DNA from: Monarcha castaneiventris obscurior | Taxonomy: Eukaryota > Chordata > Aves > Passeriformes > Monarchidae | Length of the DNA stretch: 64,000 nt | Assembly: GCA_026261815.1 (NCBI GenBank) | Contig: JAMPIT010000894.1 | Coordinates: forward strand, 55,480,147 to 55,544,146 | Direction: 5' to 3' | Shown here: one piece after another, positions 26,400 through 37,009 of the stretch | Layout of the letters: the number at the start of each line of letters is the position of its first letter | Numbering within the stretch: the first letter of the stretch is position 1 | The notes under the pieces: generated by a model | What the model was told of the DNA's origin: nothing | Seen by the model: only the letters and a program-made list of their open reading frames with translations | Database searches by the model: none | Program-made: the position numbers and the translations under genes

Positions 26400-26686
26400 T
26401 TTGGAGTACAGTATACAGTTTGGGGCTGAGGAGTGGGATTGAGCCAGGCCCACAGGGGAGTGTGGAGGTCAATCCCTGTGCCAAGGCTGAGAGAGTTTGG
26501 GGTTCGTCAGCCTAGAGAAGAGAAGGCTCTGGGGATACCTTATTGTGGCCTTTCAATGCCTAAGGGGAGGCTGAAAGGTGGGCACAGACATTTTAGTATT
26601 GCATGCTTGTGATGGGATGAGGGGTGATGGTTTGAAACTGAAAGAGGTCAATTCAGACTAGACATAAAAAGGAAATTTTGTACAAT
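26400..26686 (+). mobile_element. CR1 LINE, 5' part, split by LTR B
   Basis: This holds the end of CR1 ORF2 on the plus strand. GGAGTACAGTATACAGTTTG (about 26403) corresponds to the conserved EYCVQFWAP-type block. GGCTGAGAGAGTTTGGGGTT and CAGCCTAGAGAAGAGAAGG (about 26484-26526) correspond to the ERLRELGLFSLEKRRL-type block. The match runs on to AGACATAAAAAGGAAATTTTGTACAAT and stops where LTR B begins. The 5' edge at 26400 is approximate, since the CR1 match is weak before 26480. The second half resumes after the LTR. Confidence 0.85.
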
Positions 26687-26940
26687 TGATGCCTTAGGTT
26701 TTAACTTTTGTATTTTCAAATTCTGTACTGCTTAGAGTGTAACTCTGAAGTTCCTTGTAGCCTGTAATTTCTGCTCTCTCATGCAAGATAGAGATAACAA
26801 AGCCTCTCCAGGCTTTGCCTTCAAGGACAGCCAGGCTGTTCTAGGCCCAAAAATGTGTAAACCAAAGCCTCTAAGGGGGGAGCAAGCTGAGGGGAATTAC
26901 ATCATTGAACTGGGGCTTTAATTGGAGAATTAACCCTGAG

Positions 26941-26948
26941 ATGCAAAT
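26941..26948 (+). promoter_or_regulatory. Octamer motif ATGCAAAT in LTR B U3
   Basis: An exact octamer lies 10 bases upstream of the TATA box of LTR B. ATGCAAAT is the known binding site of POU-family (Oct) factors, and octamer next to TATA is a classic promoter arrangement. Actual use is inferred. Confidence 0.55.
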
Positions 26949-26958
26949 GAACCAAACA

Positions 26959-26965
26959 TATAAAA
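26959..26965 (+). promoter_or_regulatory. TATA box of LTR B
   Basis: TATAAAA in CATATAAAAGTG lies about 98 bp upstream of the poly(A) signal. The spacing suits a compact U3-R-U5 LTR. Confidence 0.7.
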
Positions 26966-27056
26966 GTGTGAAGAACTCGTGACCTGTCGTCCACCTTGGG
27001 GTCCATTTTTGGAAGCAGCCTGTGGCTCCCCCAGGGTGTACCTTGAAGGCCCTTCA

Positions 27057-27062
27057 AATAAA
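27057..27062 (+). terminator. Poly(A) signal AATAAA of LTR B
   Basis: AATAAA followed by the T-rich stretch TTTATTCCCTTACTCTTGTC, as expected for the R/U5 part of an LTR. It lies 63 bp before the LTR end. Confidence 0.7.
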
Positions 27063-27125
27063 CACCTATCTTTATTCCCTTACTCTTGTCTAGTCTCTGT
27101 TTCTAGGTGGCTGGAGAAGGCATCA

Positions 27126-27310
27126 CAATGAGGGTGGTGAGACACAGGAACAAGGAGATGCCCTGTCCCTGGAAATATTCAAGGCCAGGCTGGATGCGAC
27201 TTTGAGCAACCTGATTTGGTTGAAGACATGCCTGCTTACTGAAGGGATGTTGGACTTGCCAACCCAAACCACTCCATGAACTGATGGGTTTGTGACTCTG
27301 TCGTTCTACA
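27126..27310 (+). mobile_element. CR1 LINE, 3' part, downstream of LTR B
   Basis: This continues the CR1 interrupted at 26686: CAATGAGGGTGGTGAGACAC, then CCCTGTCCCTGGAAATATTC, AAGGCCAGGCTGGATGCGAC and TTTGAGCAACCTGATTTGG. It ends with the 3' UTR segment CCAACCCAAACCACTCCATG and a decayed tail, GTGACTCTGTCGTTCTAC. The first bases (27126-27129) are the duplicated target site. Relative to the usual CR1 pattern a short stretch between GAACAAGGAG and ATGCCC appears deleted. The copy is non-coding. Confidence 0.93.
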
Positions 27311-27655
27311 AACTGGTCTGAAATATTTTAGCTCTGTAACTTAAACACAACCCAAAACCCTGCTACCAAGGATAGTTGGGGTTTGGTGCCTTTCTTTCTT
27401 GGATGACATGAGGCAGGATAGCTGATAGTACTTTCCAGCTGAATATTACCCTGAATTTGGGCCATCTTGGGGTGCTTCAAGGCATAGGAGAACTGTCAGA
27501 ATCATGCTAAGTGTGCAGTTGATTCTGTTAAACTCAATGCCTTGGGGACTGTAATCAACTGAGTTGGGTCAGACAAGGCCTCGTGGCTGGTCCAAAATAT
27601 TTAGAAGAAATGAAAAACCCATTGCAAATCTTTCTCGTGGTTTTGTTTTTGTGGG

Positions 27656-27676
27656 TTTTTTTTTTTTTTTTTTTTT
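27656..27676. repeat. Poly(T) tract, 21 T
   Basis: An uninterrupted run of 21 T, with a second short T run after GTTGGTTTGTG. It could be the reversed tail of a minus-strand retrocopy, but the sequence on the higher-coordinate side (27697 onward) matches nothing that I recognise. Confidence 0.85.
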
Positions 27677-29689
27677 GTTGGTTTGTGTTTTTTTTACCAT
27701 TCTTTTCCATTTACCCAATTAGTTGGGGGTCACTGCTTTGAAAGCAGTTTTGTTTTATTAGAATGAATTAATAATACACTTGCTTGTTGCTGTGTTTAAA
27801 AGAGTCTGATTTATAGTAATGGAAGTATCACTTGATTTTAAACCTGGAGAGCTCAGAAACAGATGTGGGTGACTGATTGTAGCAATATAATATCAAAACA
27901 TAGGAGTTGAAGAAAGGACAAATAATGTAAAATGCTGAGTGCATCTTGTAAAACTCTCTTGGTGAAACTCTGATGCCTTTTTCAGTGCAAGCTTAGTTTA
28001 GCTTAATGTTCTGTGCTCTGAAAGGCAAAGATGTTCAAGATGACTAACTTACTAAATAGCACGTCCTGTTGTGCTGCCTCTGCCAAGGAAGAGTCCAACA
28101 TGGCAAAAACATTCACCAGCAGTCTTGCAAAAGAAGTTTTGTGAATTAGATGTGCCGTCAACTTCTGAAATCTCCGAGAAAGGATATCCACAACATAAAT
28201 AACCTTACTAGATTGCTAACAGCTGCTGCTGAAAAATGAGTTTGGGATTTTGAAGAGGGTCCACCCATCAAAGTTTCATGAAGCAAAATAAGTTTATAAA
28301 GAAGAGTTTTGGGATATCCCAATTCTTTCAGATCTTCCTTAAAGTGCTTGGTAGATGCTTTGAAAATTCTGTGGCTAGCAAAGGAGCCGTAGCCATTAAA
28401 CTCCAAACAAAGCTGTGTTACTTCAGTTCCTGTTTCTATAAATAACAAACCTACACTGCAGCTGAAAGGGTTAGTACTGAAAAGATTCACAAAATGTTAG
28501 TAAATGCACCTGGAGTTGTACTTTTTCAAGAATGCTGTAGATACTATTAATTGTGCAGATGGAGTTGTAATGGTTTATAAGGCAATATATGTCTCCTGAT
28601 TAGTCACTAAAATAAACCCCAACAGTCTGGGGGAAAATACTGTCTAATAATAAGCCATAACTTTTAGAACATAAATATTAATTTCTTACTGTTGTCGTTT
28701 TGGATTTTTTAGCTCAAGACTTTGTCTACTAAATGCATGATATACGTAGAAGCTCAAAGGAAATTCAAGAGCCTGTGGAAAACTACTCAGTTAATGAGAG
28801 GTAAATGAGAACAATGTTTTGGAAAATAGGCTATGTTTGGTGGAGAGACAACTGTCCTTGGAGAGACTGGAAATAAGTTTAAAATTTTCTGTGCATCTGC
28901 TTAGCACAAAAAAATTTTCCTCTGCTTAATTTTGAAAAACATTTCTTTAGCTTCCACATCTCCTGCTCTTAATAGGCAGCAGTGTACATTATCAGAGATG
29001 GGACTGTTACATTAATATCCTGTGGCAGTGTGTGGATTTAAAAGATGGAGTACATTGTTAACTGCTTAGAAGTTTCTCTCGAAGGACAGATTTTGCTTCA
29101 AGTTATTGTACCAATTGTAAGGAAGTTAGGTGAAAGTTAAGGACTACCAAGGAGAGTAAATTTTCTACCTACACTCCAGCAGCTTTCATGCTTTTTTTAT
29201 TATTTATACCCCATGAATATTCCAATGGAAGTAAAGCCTGCTTATGAGCAGCTGGGTGGGAAAGGGAGATGTTAGAGAAAACATTATTTTATACTGTCTC
29301 ATGATTATAACTATTCAAAGTACAATTTTTCCACCTAGAATAGGTCTCAATAAAAATTTAAAGCTAAGCCAAATAATAAGTAAAAATTAACACAGCGGTA
29401 ATAATCAGATGGCAAATAAATCCTGACAGCTTCTTTTTTTTTGTAAGAAAAGAACAAAAAGGAGTTTGAAAGTGTGATCAGGGCGTCTGGTCTAACATTT
29501 TTCAACAGTACCGTTGACACGGTTTCCATCAGGAGTGTTTGTTTACTGTGGAAAAGCTGTGCAAAAATAAATCCTCTGAAAGTACAGATATTTTTGCTGG
29601 GTATGCTGCGAGTGCAGTGTAGCTGTGTTGGTGTTTGACTTGGGACAGACACAGTTTATCTCATCAGCCCCTTCTCTGTTTCTGGGTCA

Positions 29690-29745
29690 GAGCCTCGGCG
29701 CTGATGCGCGGCCGAGCGGTGCCTGTGGCGTGCCACACTCGCTCA
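29690..29745. other. Small CpG-dense patch
   Basis: Eight CpGs fall within about 45 bp (first at 29696, last at 29740), including GATGCGCGGCCGAGCGG. The surrounding kilobases contain very few. The patch is too short for a standard CpG island. No exon or repeat is recognised. It may be a small unmethylated regulatory element or the remnant of a GC-rich insertion. Confidence 0.5.
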
Positions 29746-30139
29746 TCCAGGGAGGATGAGCTGTTGGAAATGTCACCCCCTGAGGTGGCTGAGCAAAAGG
29801 GAAGCCCAGGGGGAAGCTGAGCACTTGCTGCCATGAGGTACAGCTGGGGCATTTCAAATCAGGGTATTGAAGACTTTTAGAAGTGCCGAGTGATGCAGTC
29901 CGTGTGAGGAAATATCGGTTGTCCTCCATATCCCAGTTTTGCAACAGTTGTAAGGGCTAGAGCTGCTGTGACTAATGCCATATAAAATGAACCTGGTTTT
30001 GGTTTTGAAAATCCTATGCCTTTATAGGCATTTATACCATGTTTGAGACTTGTGCACATCGTTTCCAGTCCTGCAAGAGATATGGTTGGACTGAAAATAC
30101 TGCTCCAGGGTCCTGATTTACAAACCTTTGTTTGCTTTA

Positions 30140-30202
30140 AAGTAAGGGATTTGATCAGATAAAGCCCAAAGGTCGCTTTCAACCTTAAAATTATTCTCTG
30201 AG
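30140..30202 (+). mobile_element. Probable old CR1 3' tail fragment
   Basis: GGGATTTGATCAGATAAAG, CCCAAAGGTCGCTTTCAACC and TTAAAATTATTCTCTGA follow the order of the CR1 tail pattern GGAGTTGGACTAGATGACCT...GGTCCCTTCCAACC...ATTCTGTGA with many substitutions. Only about 60 bp is convincing, and the fragment may begin somewhat further upstream. It looks older than the other CR1 copies here. Confidence 0.55.
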
Positions 30203-33200
30203 TTTTTGCAGTTGGTTGGGTATGTTAACTGGAAGAAACGCTGGCTATAATAATCTGCAGCGTTTCAGGTACCTCTAATATGCTTTCTGAGAGGCATTTA
30301 ACATCTATCAGCAAGCACAAATTACTTACCAGGGCCTTTTATCCGCTAATGCAAAACATTTCTTTGAGAATTCTAAAGCCAGTTCAAAATAAACTCAAAC
30401 CAGTTCTGCCATGGATCATCATCTCAGATCATTAGCTTGCTTAATTATGGGCTTCATGCAGAACTCTGCAGCACTCTCTAATGCTTTTACACTACCTGTG
30501 AGCATCCAGAAGTCACTCATGAATGGTCGTCCATCCAGCAGCCAGGCAGATTTGGAAAAGGGCTTTTTGAAAATGATCATGTCCTTTGTTTAGGGATAGA
30601 AAGAGGCATATGGCTTTTTGCATTATTCTGCACTGCGCTGTTTTAATTTCTCTGTCAGATGAGTCCGGGAGGGCTGTGGTGAGCAGCTGTGTTGTGCAAG
30701 ATAGGCCCCTCATTAAGCTGCTCTGTGATGCAGAGGCGCTGCTTGGTGAGAGTCACTGGTACAGAACGTGCTGGGCAGCACAGCCTCTGCTTCTCCCCCT
30801 GCCTCATCCCAATGGCTCTGGGAGGGAGGCTGCTGTGCCCAGCCCCCGGGGACTGCTCCAGGAGGAATGTCTGGTCATGATTGCCAGGGCTGGGGCTGCT
30901 ACATGGTGCTGCAGCAGAGCAAAGTAATCACTAATGTTTGCACAGTGCTGCCAGTAATGTTCCTTGGTGTGAGAAGGAGAAATAACCAGCAGAGAGAACA
31001 GGTAATCCTCTGCTAAGCTGTCATTTGGCTGTTGCAAAGCATGCCGAAACTTAAATATCTTTGAGAGACACTGTAAAAACAGATAATGCTGTAAAATACT
31101 TTAGATAAAGTGAAAGAAATACCATACATTTGAAATCTCTTGGCACCCCCAAGGGTAGCAAGCACTCCTTTCTGTATTTACAATCATACAAAGACCACGC
31201 TTTTATGTTTTAGGGGGTTGTTAAGCTATGCTTCTCTCTTTAGGAGGTTGATAGAAAAAAGCCGGAAAAAATATTTTAAGCTATATCATGGTTTTACACT
31301 GGATAAGCAGTTTAGTGCTGTAGGCAAGAAAGAATACAGGTAAAATCACTAAGGTTTTAATGGTTAGTTATTTCATGTCACTTCTGCCAAGGCAAACCAT
31401 TCAGGTATCAACTTTGGGAAGCAGCTCCTATCTCAGAGAAAGAGAGGTCTAATTGGTACCTGACATTGTTCCAAAAAGAAGAAAGAAATTAGCCCTGGTG
31501 AAATGCTGATTGCATAGATTCTCCCTGAATGGTGTGTGGGGTGTGCAACTTTTTGTAAACGTTATTCAGATGCATGATGAAAATAGAAGGTATGTGCAGT
31601 GATTCTAGAGAAAGAAAGAAAGCATTTGTGAATTAAGTTTATTGTTTTGTAATGACTTCTTGCTGGTTGTGAAATCTCTGTGCATTACATTACAAAATCC
31701 AGCTGAACGTGCCTCTTCCTCAGCAGAACTGTTGCTGGAGGTTTGGAGGTGAAAAGGACCCTAAGAATGCTCACCATCCCTCCACTTCATGGAGCTGGGT
31801 CTGTGGGAGCCCTGGGTTTGTGGCACAGCTCATGTTTCTCTGTGTTACAGCTACTTGCCCTGTTCTTAGATAAATGGCAGTGGCTCCTCCTCCTCTATCT
31901 CAGCCAGGTCCTTACCTGGATGCATTGCTTGCCTTGAATCCCAGATACAGTGGATTTCTGTATCCCTACCCTTAATTCTTCCAGTTTCTTATTTGCTCTA
32001 GAAGAAAGATGGTGGCTGTTTGATTTTTCTTTTTGCGTGTGTAATTTTTAAATGCTGCAGCTGAAATGGCTTCCATTATAAACAATCAATTATACTCCCC
32101 ACAATGTTCTATTTGGAGATATTCCTCCAGGAGGGAGGTCTGCCAGGAGCTGTGCTGCTTGCACAGCTGGGACACCTACTCTCAGTTTGCTGGTAGGGAA
32201 CACCTGGCAGTGGAACAATTCACACCTGAAGGAATTCCTAACCAGAAACTGCTTCTCAAATCGTGTGCATGGACATTAGGTGGTATTGTAGGAGATAATG
32301 CAATGATTTAGCTTTGAGGTTATATTTACTCCCTCTCTCTTTCATCTTGTGCTGTTGACCTTGCAGCACCATGTGTAACTTCTTCCTCTTGTCACTTGGT
32401 TGTTGTCTAGAGTAATGCCAGCCTTTGCAGTAGCTACAGATCGTGTTCCTGCAGCTCCAAGGGAATCTTTATTACATTTTCAGGAGATAGTGCAGTGATT
32501 AGGAAGCTTTACAGGGAGCTTTTGCAGTCCTTTCAGCTCTGTTGTATCTGATCACTGGGTCAGGACCGTGCCATGTGTGTTTGGAGGATGCAATAATGTA
32601 CGCAGTAAATAGAATATTTTGAGGGAATTGAAAAATCCAGCTGGCAGCAATAACAATGAACCCCAAGTGAAGGTTAAAAGCCTCTTCAAAGCATGATACT
32701 TAAAGGAGTTTGAATGTAAAGAGAAAAAAGTAATCTGATTTTCCTTTTATTAATCATGAAACTTCAAGGAAGCTTTTTGTATGAATAGCTGCTCCTTGGT
32801 GTAGCTGCAGAGCAGGTGGTAATGCAGAAGTCTGTGTTAGAAATTATGTTTAGTTGCAAGCATGCCAAGATTGTTTGCACAGTGGGGAAATTGTGTCACA
32901 GTATTACAAGATAATTTGTCTTAATCCTAATAAACTTATAGATGGAACTTAAAGGACTCTAATTGCTCACCTGGAAGTAATTGTTGCAGAAAAATAGCTA
33001 CAGTATGTAGAACGTTTTTCTCCACTTTATGTGACTTCGTTGTATAACCCCAACACTTTGCTAGTCAGTTAATCAACCCAAAAATCAATGTATGATCTTA
33101 ATCAATATTAGCAAACAGATGTAATTTTTTTGTTGATGCACTAGACTTGACCCCTTGGGAGTACTGTGGGTAATTATTCATGGATCAAAAATTGTCTTAT

Positions 33201-33600
33201 AACATGAATTGTTTTCACCTTTTTGAAAGAATATTCAAATAAAAGCTTTTCTGTCAATTCACAGGCTATTTAAAAGCACACTGTGGCCTGAGAAACAAAA
33301 GCAGAATCATGGTGTGGATCCTGGGGACAGAAATTACTGCAAAAAGTCCTGAAATAAGGCTTTTTTCTAGGTAAGGTGTCAATCCCATGTCCTAAAATAC
33401 TTCTCATTGTGTTAAATTCGCATTACACGTTCTTCTTTTCTGAAGCACTTGATGCTAAAACATTTATTCAAAGTCAATATTTATTAATATATTATTAAAT
33501 CCATGCATTTTATCATTTAATAATTAATATTTTTATGACCAGCAGTGTAATGTCAGTAGTATTTAACAGTGGCAACTTTATCATGTTAACATAATATGTT

Positions 33601-33628
33601 ATTGTGGTATAACCATTGTGGTATAACC
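33601..33628. repeat. 14-bp tandem duplication, two perfect copies
   Basis: ATTGTGGTATAACC occurs twice head to tail with no mismatch. Unit length and copy number match the duplication at 22943, although the sequences are unrelated. Confidence 0.9.
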
Positions 33629-36600
33629 TGGAAGGCCTGGGTCAGTCTTTGAAGGGAGAAGAAACTAAGGATGATGTTTATAGAATAAAGGAAGTATTAG
33701 CAACTGTTTATTGCCATAAGTGGATTAGAGAAAGCAGTTTTAATGGGGTGTTTATGTTAAGGCTGTTTAATTTTGTGAAGAGGTAGATGTGTGTGTGAGC
33801 ATCATTAAAATTCACACTCTTTCAGTGGCTTTTGGGGTAGACTGAGTAAGTTTCTGACTGTGGAGCTGTAAGTGGCATTGGGTCTCTCTGAGGAATTCTC
33901 TTTTTTCTGTTTGATGTACACACTCCATGGTGTAAAACAAGGCCTGAGGTTATACTTGTAAGTCCTTTTCTTTGGTGGGAGGTGAGCAGGCTCCTTGGCA
34001 AGCTCTGGCTTTGGGGTGTTCTGGAAGAGCCATATTCTCCCCAGCACATTTGGGTGGTAGTGGCAATGTGAACATTTCACTTTATTTTTAGGTTTCCTGA
34101 TTTTATAAAACCTAACAATGATTTCTAACTTTTTGGCAAGAGTTCACAGTGCCCAAGATGGGTCTGCTTTGCTCTGTTTGAAGTTGAAAATAGCTAAATG
34201 GTGTTTTGGGTCATTTAGCAAGTGATATCTTGGTACCCCTAGTTTAGTATGGGTGACATTTTAAAAGATTATACAGTGAACAGCCTGATGAGAAACTGAA
34301 AGGATTGGATTCTTAGCTATTATGTGCCATGAAATGAGGGAAAAAAGCTGACTGACAAGTGCAGTAGGTTTAGACCTCAAGCGGGGATATTTGAAAGCAG
34401 ATCTCTGCTCAACTATGCATTTAACTATGATTTTTATTTTGCTTTCTTTTGATACTTCAGCCTTTCATATAGAGAGATATATGTCACAACACAGTGATTA
34501 ACAGCTGAGTTGTGGAAGCTGTGGCGAGGATTAAGAGTGATTTTGTTCACAGTGTTGAGAAAAAACATCTCTTCAGAATGGCAGCACTGATTTGATTGAT
34601 ATTGAAGGTATTTGCTGAAAATATTCATTGACATCCACAGATTTATAATTTAATATGTACCTTAAGTCATCAAAAGAGGTTCTCTTTGTACTTTGGTTAT
34701 AGTCATAACTCACTGCAATCTCAAATATATGCTCTCTTTAAAGACACTTCTGAGACTTGTTATTGAATTTTGGCTTTGTTGTAGCTGGAAACACATTTCA
34801 CATGACTGTACACTGAAACTCCATTCTCAGGTTCTTTATAAAATTCTCCATGCCCAGTTGACTGGCAGGCTTTCATATGTCCATACAGCCTGGGTTTTGA
34901 GGGTGGCAGACAAGCATTCTTTCTTTTATTTGTTCCTTATTCTTCCAGCCTCCTGTGATTCTCCTGTGTCCTGTGAGAGGCTAATGAGTCACTTCTCATC
35001 ATTTAGCTACTTAGATTTTCAAGTCACACAAGAGTTTTCAAGTCCTCACATCCCCAAAAGAATATCAAATACAAGGGCAGAGTACTCTCATGGTGCTGTA
35101 AAAGTTTTGGTTCGGTAAGAGGGAAGAGACTTTAAACAAGGTCTTTTATGATGTCAAAAACTGTAATCTCTCTTCTCCAGACTCTGATGATCTTCAAGGG
35201 ATCTCTGTTTCAGGTCTGCAGTCTCTCAGGAGTCATTTTAGAGAGAGAAGAATGATAGAAAAGTGATGGCATAGCTGATAAAAGGGTCAGGCTGCATCAC
35301 AGAAAGCAGAAAGGAATTAGACTAGAGAGAAAATCAGTAGATTTAAGGATGAAAAGATAAATTCTATGATAAAGGAGGTAATGTAGGTCTCTGGGAGAAG
35401 AGTAAATAGAGAGATGTGGTATTAATATGAAAATGAAGATAATATAAAGGAAAAATCAAATTAAATCAAATGGAGGATGTTTAAAGAAATCCCCTGAAAA
35501 CTGGGAAAAGAAAACTAAAGAAAGGTTGTACTATCAGGCATCAAAATGAGCTTAGGGACCAGCTTAAAATAAGGGATTTAATTTTAAAAAATGACTGTGT
35601 ACAACACTTTGAAAAGTGAAAAATGGGTATCTTGCAGCTCAGCCTGCATGTTCTCTGGAGCTGGTGGTCTCATGTCTTATACTTTCCTGTATGCTCTCTG
35701 TTAATGCTCTCCATGGAGTGTTTACCATTCACTCCAACAAGGGTGACCTCTGTTGTTCCATACTGCATATGTTCTTGGGAGTTCTGTTGTAGCTGCAGTT
35801 TTTCCCCTTGTCAGTTTGTTCCTTTTTGGCTTCTAAATATAGCTTTTATTCCTTTGAACATGCATTATTGGCCTCACACACTGTCAATAGTAAGAAATAG
35901 ATTGGTACATAACGAAACCATGGAGACTTACAAAACCACTAATGTTTTCTCAGGTTAATTGTGTGAGAGAGAGTGAGCAAAATACAATGTCTAGACTTAA
36001 AGGAATGCTGCTAGGAATACATTTTTTTATTTGTATTCTGAACAACCCTGCAGTAAATGTTCCTGGCTTCAGATATATTGGACTTCTACTTTTCTGTATT
36101 AAGCCATTGAGTCCTTGCTTCTGCTGCAATATTTTTGTTATTAAATAAAAAAAAGCAAATTATATTTCTGTGAGTTTAATCAACTCCTAAGAAACTTTAA
36201 CCAATTAAATATATTTGAACTCTGTCATTTGTAGTCTTTTTATGGGTGACTCCCAAGTTTTATTTATTAACTAAATAATGGTTAGCATCTAGAACTGCTG
36301 CTGGCATGGGTAAAGCTCTTAAGTGTTTGAAGTTAATGCTTCAGGTTTTCTCTATTGCTGTGCTAGTCTACTTAAGAACACAAACTAGGATTGGTGGAGA
36401 ACTTTACCCCAGGCTGCAGTTTGTGGTAGAGGCATATTTGCTTAATTTGGGGCTGAATATGCCTTATCCCAGACCTGTGGATGCAGAGGGTGAGATCCCT
36501 CGTGGGTGTGCCTGGGCAATCAGAGGTGAGCATTATTAATCATTAGAATATTGATACTGATAGTTCTAGGAGGCAGCATTGAATTAAGGTAGAGGTTCCT

Positions 36601-36977
36601 GAAGCTAAAGGTTCATACAGTTTTAGTCTCTATTACAAGATATTATATGGGAATGTTATAAAATCCGTGGTTCTTACAGGCCTCATTATGCTCACAGCTA
36701 GACCTGTTTACTCTGAAGTCTGTTCCTTACTGCTTGTAATGAAAACAACACTTTGAAAATCTCAATATGGTTGTTAAATTCCGTTTCCAAAGACATTTTG
36801 GCTTGGGACAACACTTTTTTGGGGGACAAAATGACCATGCTGAATGTCACTTTGCTGCCTTCTTTGAGTTATGGCTGCAGGCTGCAGCAGAGGTGTTTTG
36901 ATAGCAGGTGTTACAACCAGAAGCATCATTTTTAGGCTCAGATATCTAGATCCTGGAAGGCCGATGTGAACTGTGTT

Positions 36978-37009
36978 TCTCCTCTAGTAAGCATCTCCTC
37001 TAGTAAACA
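36978..37009. repeat. 16-bp tandem duplication, near-perfect
   Basis: TCTCCTCTAGTAAGCA is followed by TCTCCTCTAGTAAACA, with one substitution. A local slippage duplication in unique DNA. Confidence 0.85.

Larger units (their letters stand above)
26687..27125 (+). mobile_element. Solo ERV LTR (LTR B), inserted into CR1, 439 bp
   Basis: The element begins TGATGCCTT and ends AAGGCATCA, a perfect 9-bp terminal inverted repeat with TG...CA ends. CAAT flanks it on both sides (26683-26686 and 27126-27129). Removing it joins two halves of one CR1 in frame, which proves the borders. An octamer ATGCAAAT (26941), a TATA box (26959) and an AATAAA (27057) show plus-strand orientation. No internal retroviral sequence remains. 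The duplication is 4 bp if TG...CA termini are assumed; one base of ambiguity at the right edge would also allow ACAAT (5 bp). The family is not identified; 4 bp would suggest an ERV1-type integrase. Confidence 0.93.
27311..30139. other. Unique non-coding DNA with a long poly(T) tract
   Basis: I recognise no gene here. It contains a T21 run at 27656-27676 followed by another T8 run, and a CpG-dense patch at 29690-29742. The minus-strand frames of 110 codons (28158-28490) and 101 codons (29347-29652) show no known domain. Confidence 0.55.

Noticed and set aside
27656..27676. Poly(T) as the reversed tail of a minus-strand retrocopy
   Set aside because: The sequence on the higher-coordinate side matches no gene or repeat that I recognise.
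31735..31810. Possible minus-strand CR1 tail (GGTTTGGAGGTGAAAAGGACCC)
   Set aside because: The similarity fades within 30 bases and no ORF2 block follows.
34693..35118. 141-codon plus-strand frame as a possible gene
   Set aside because: No recognisable domain and no supporting splice or promoter context; residue use is typical of translated AT-rich DNA.
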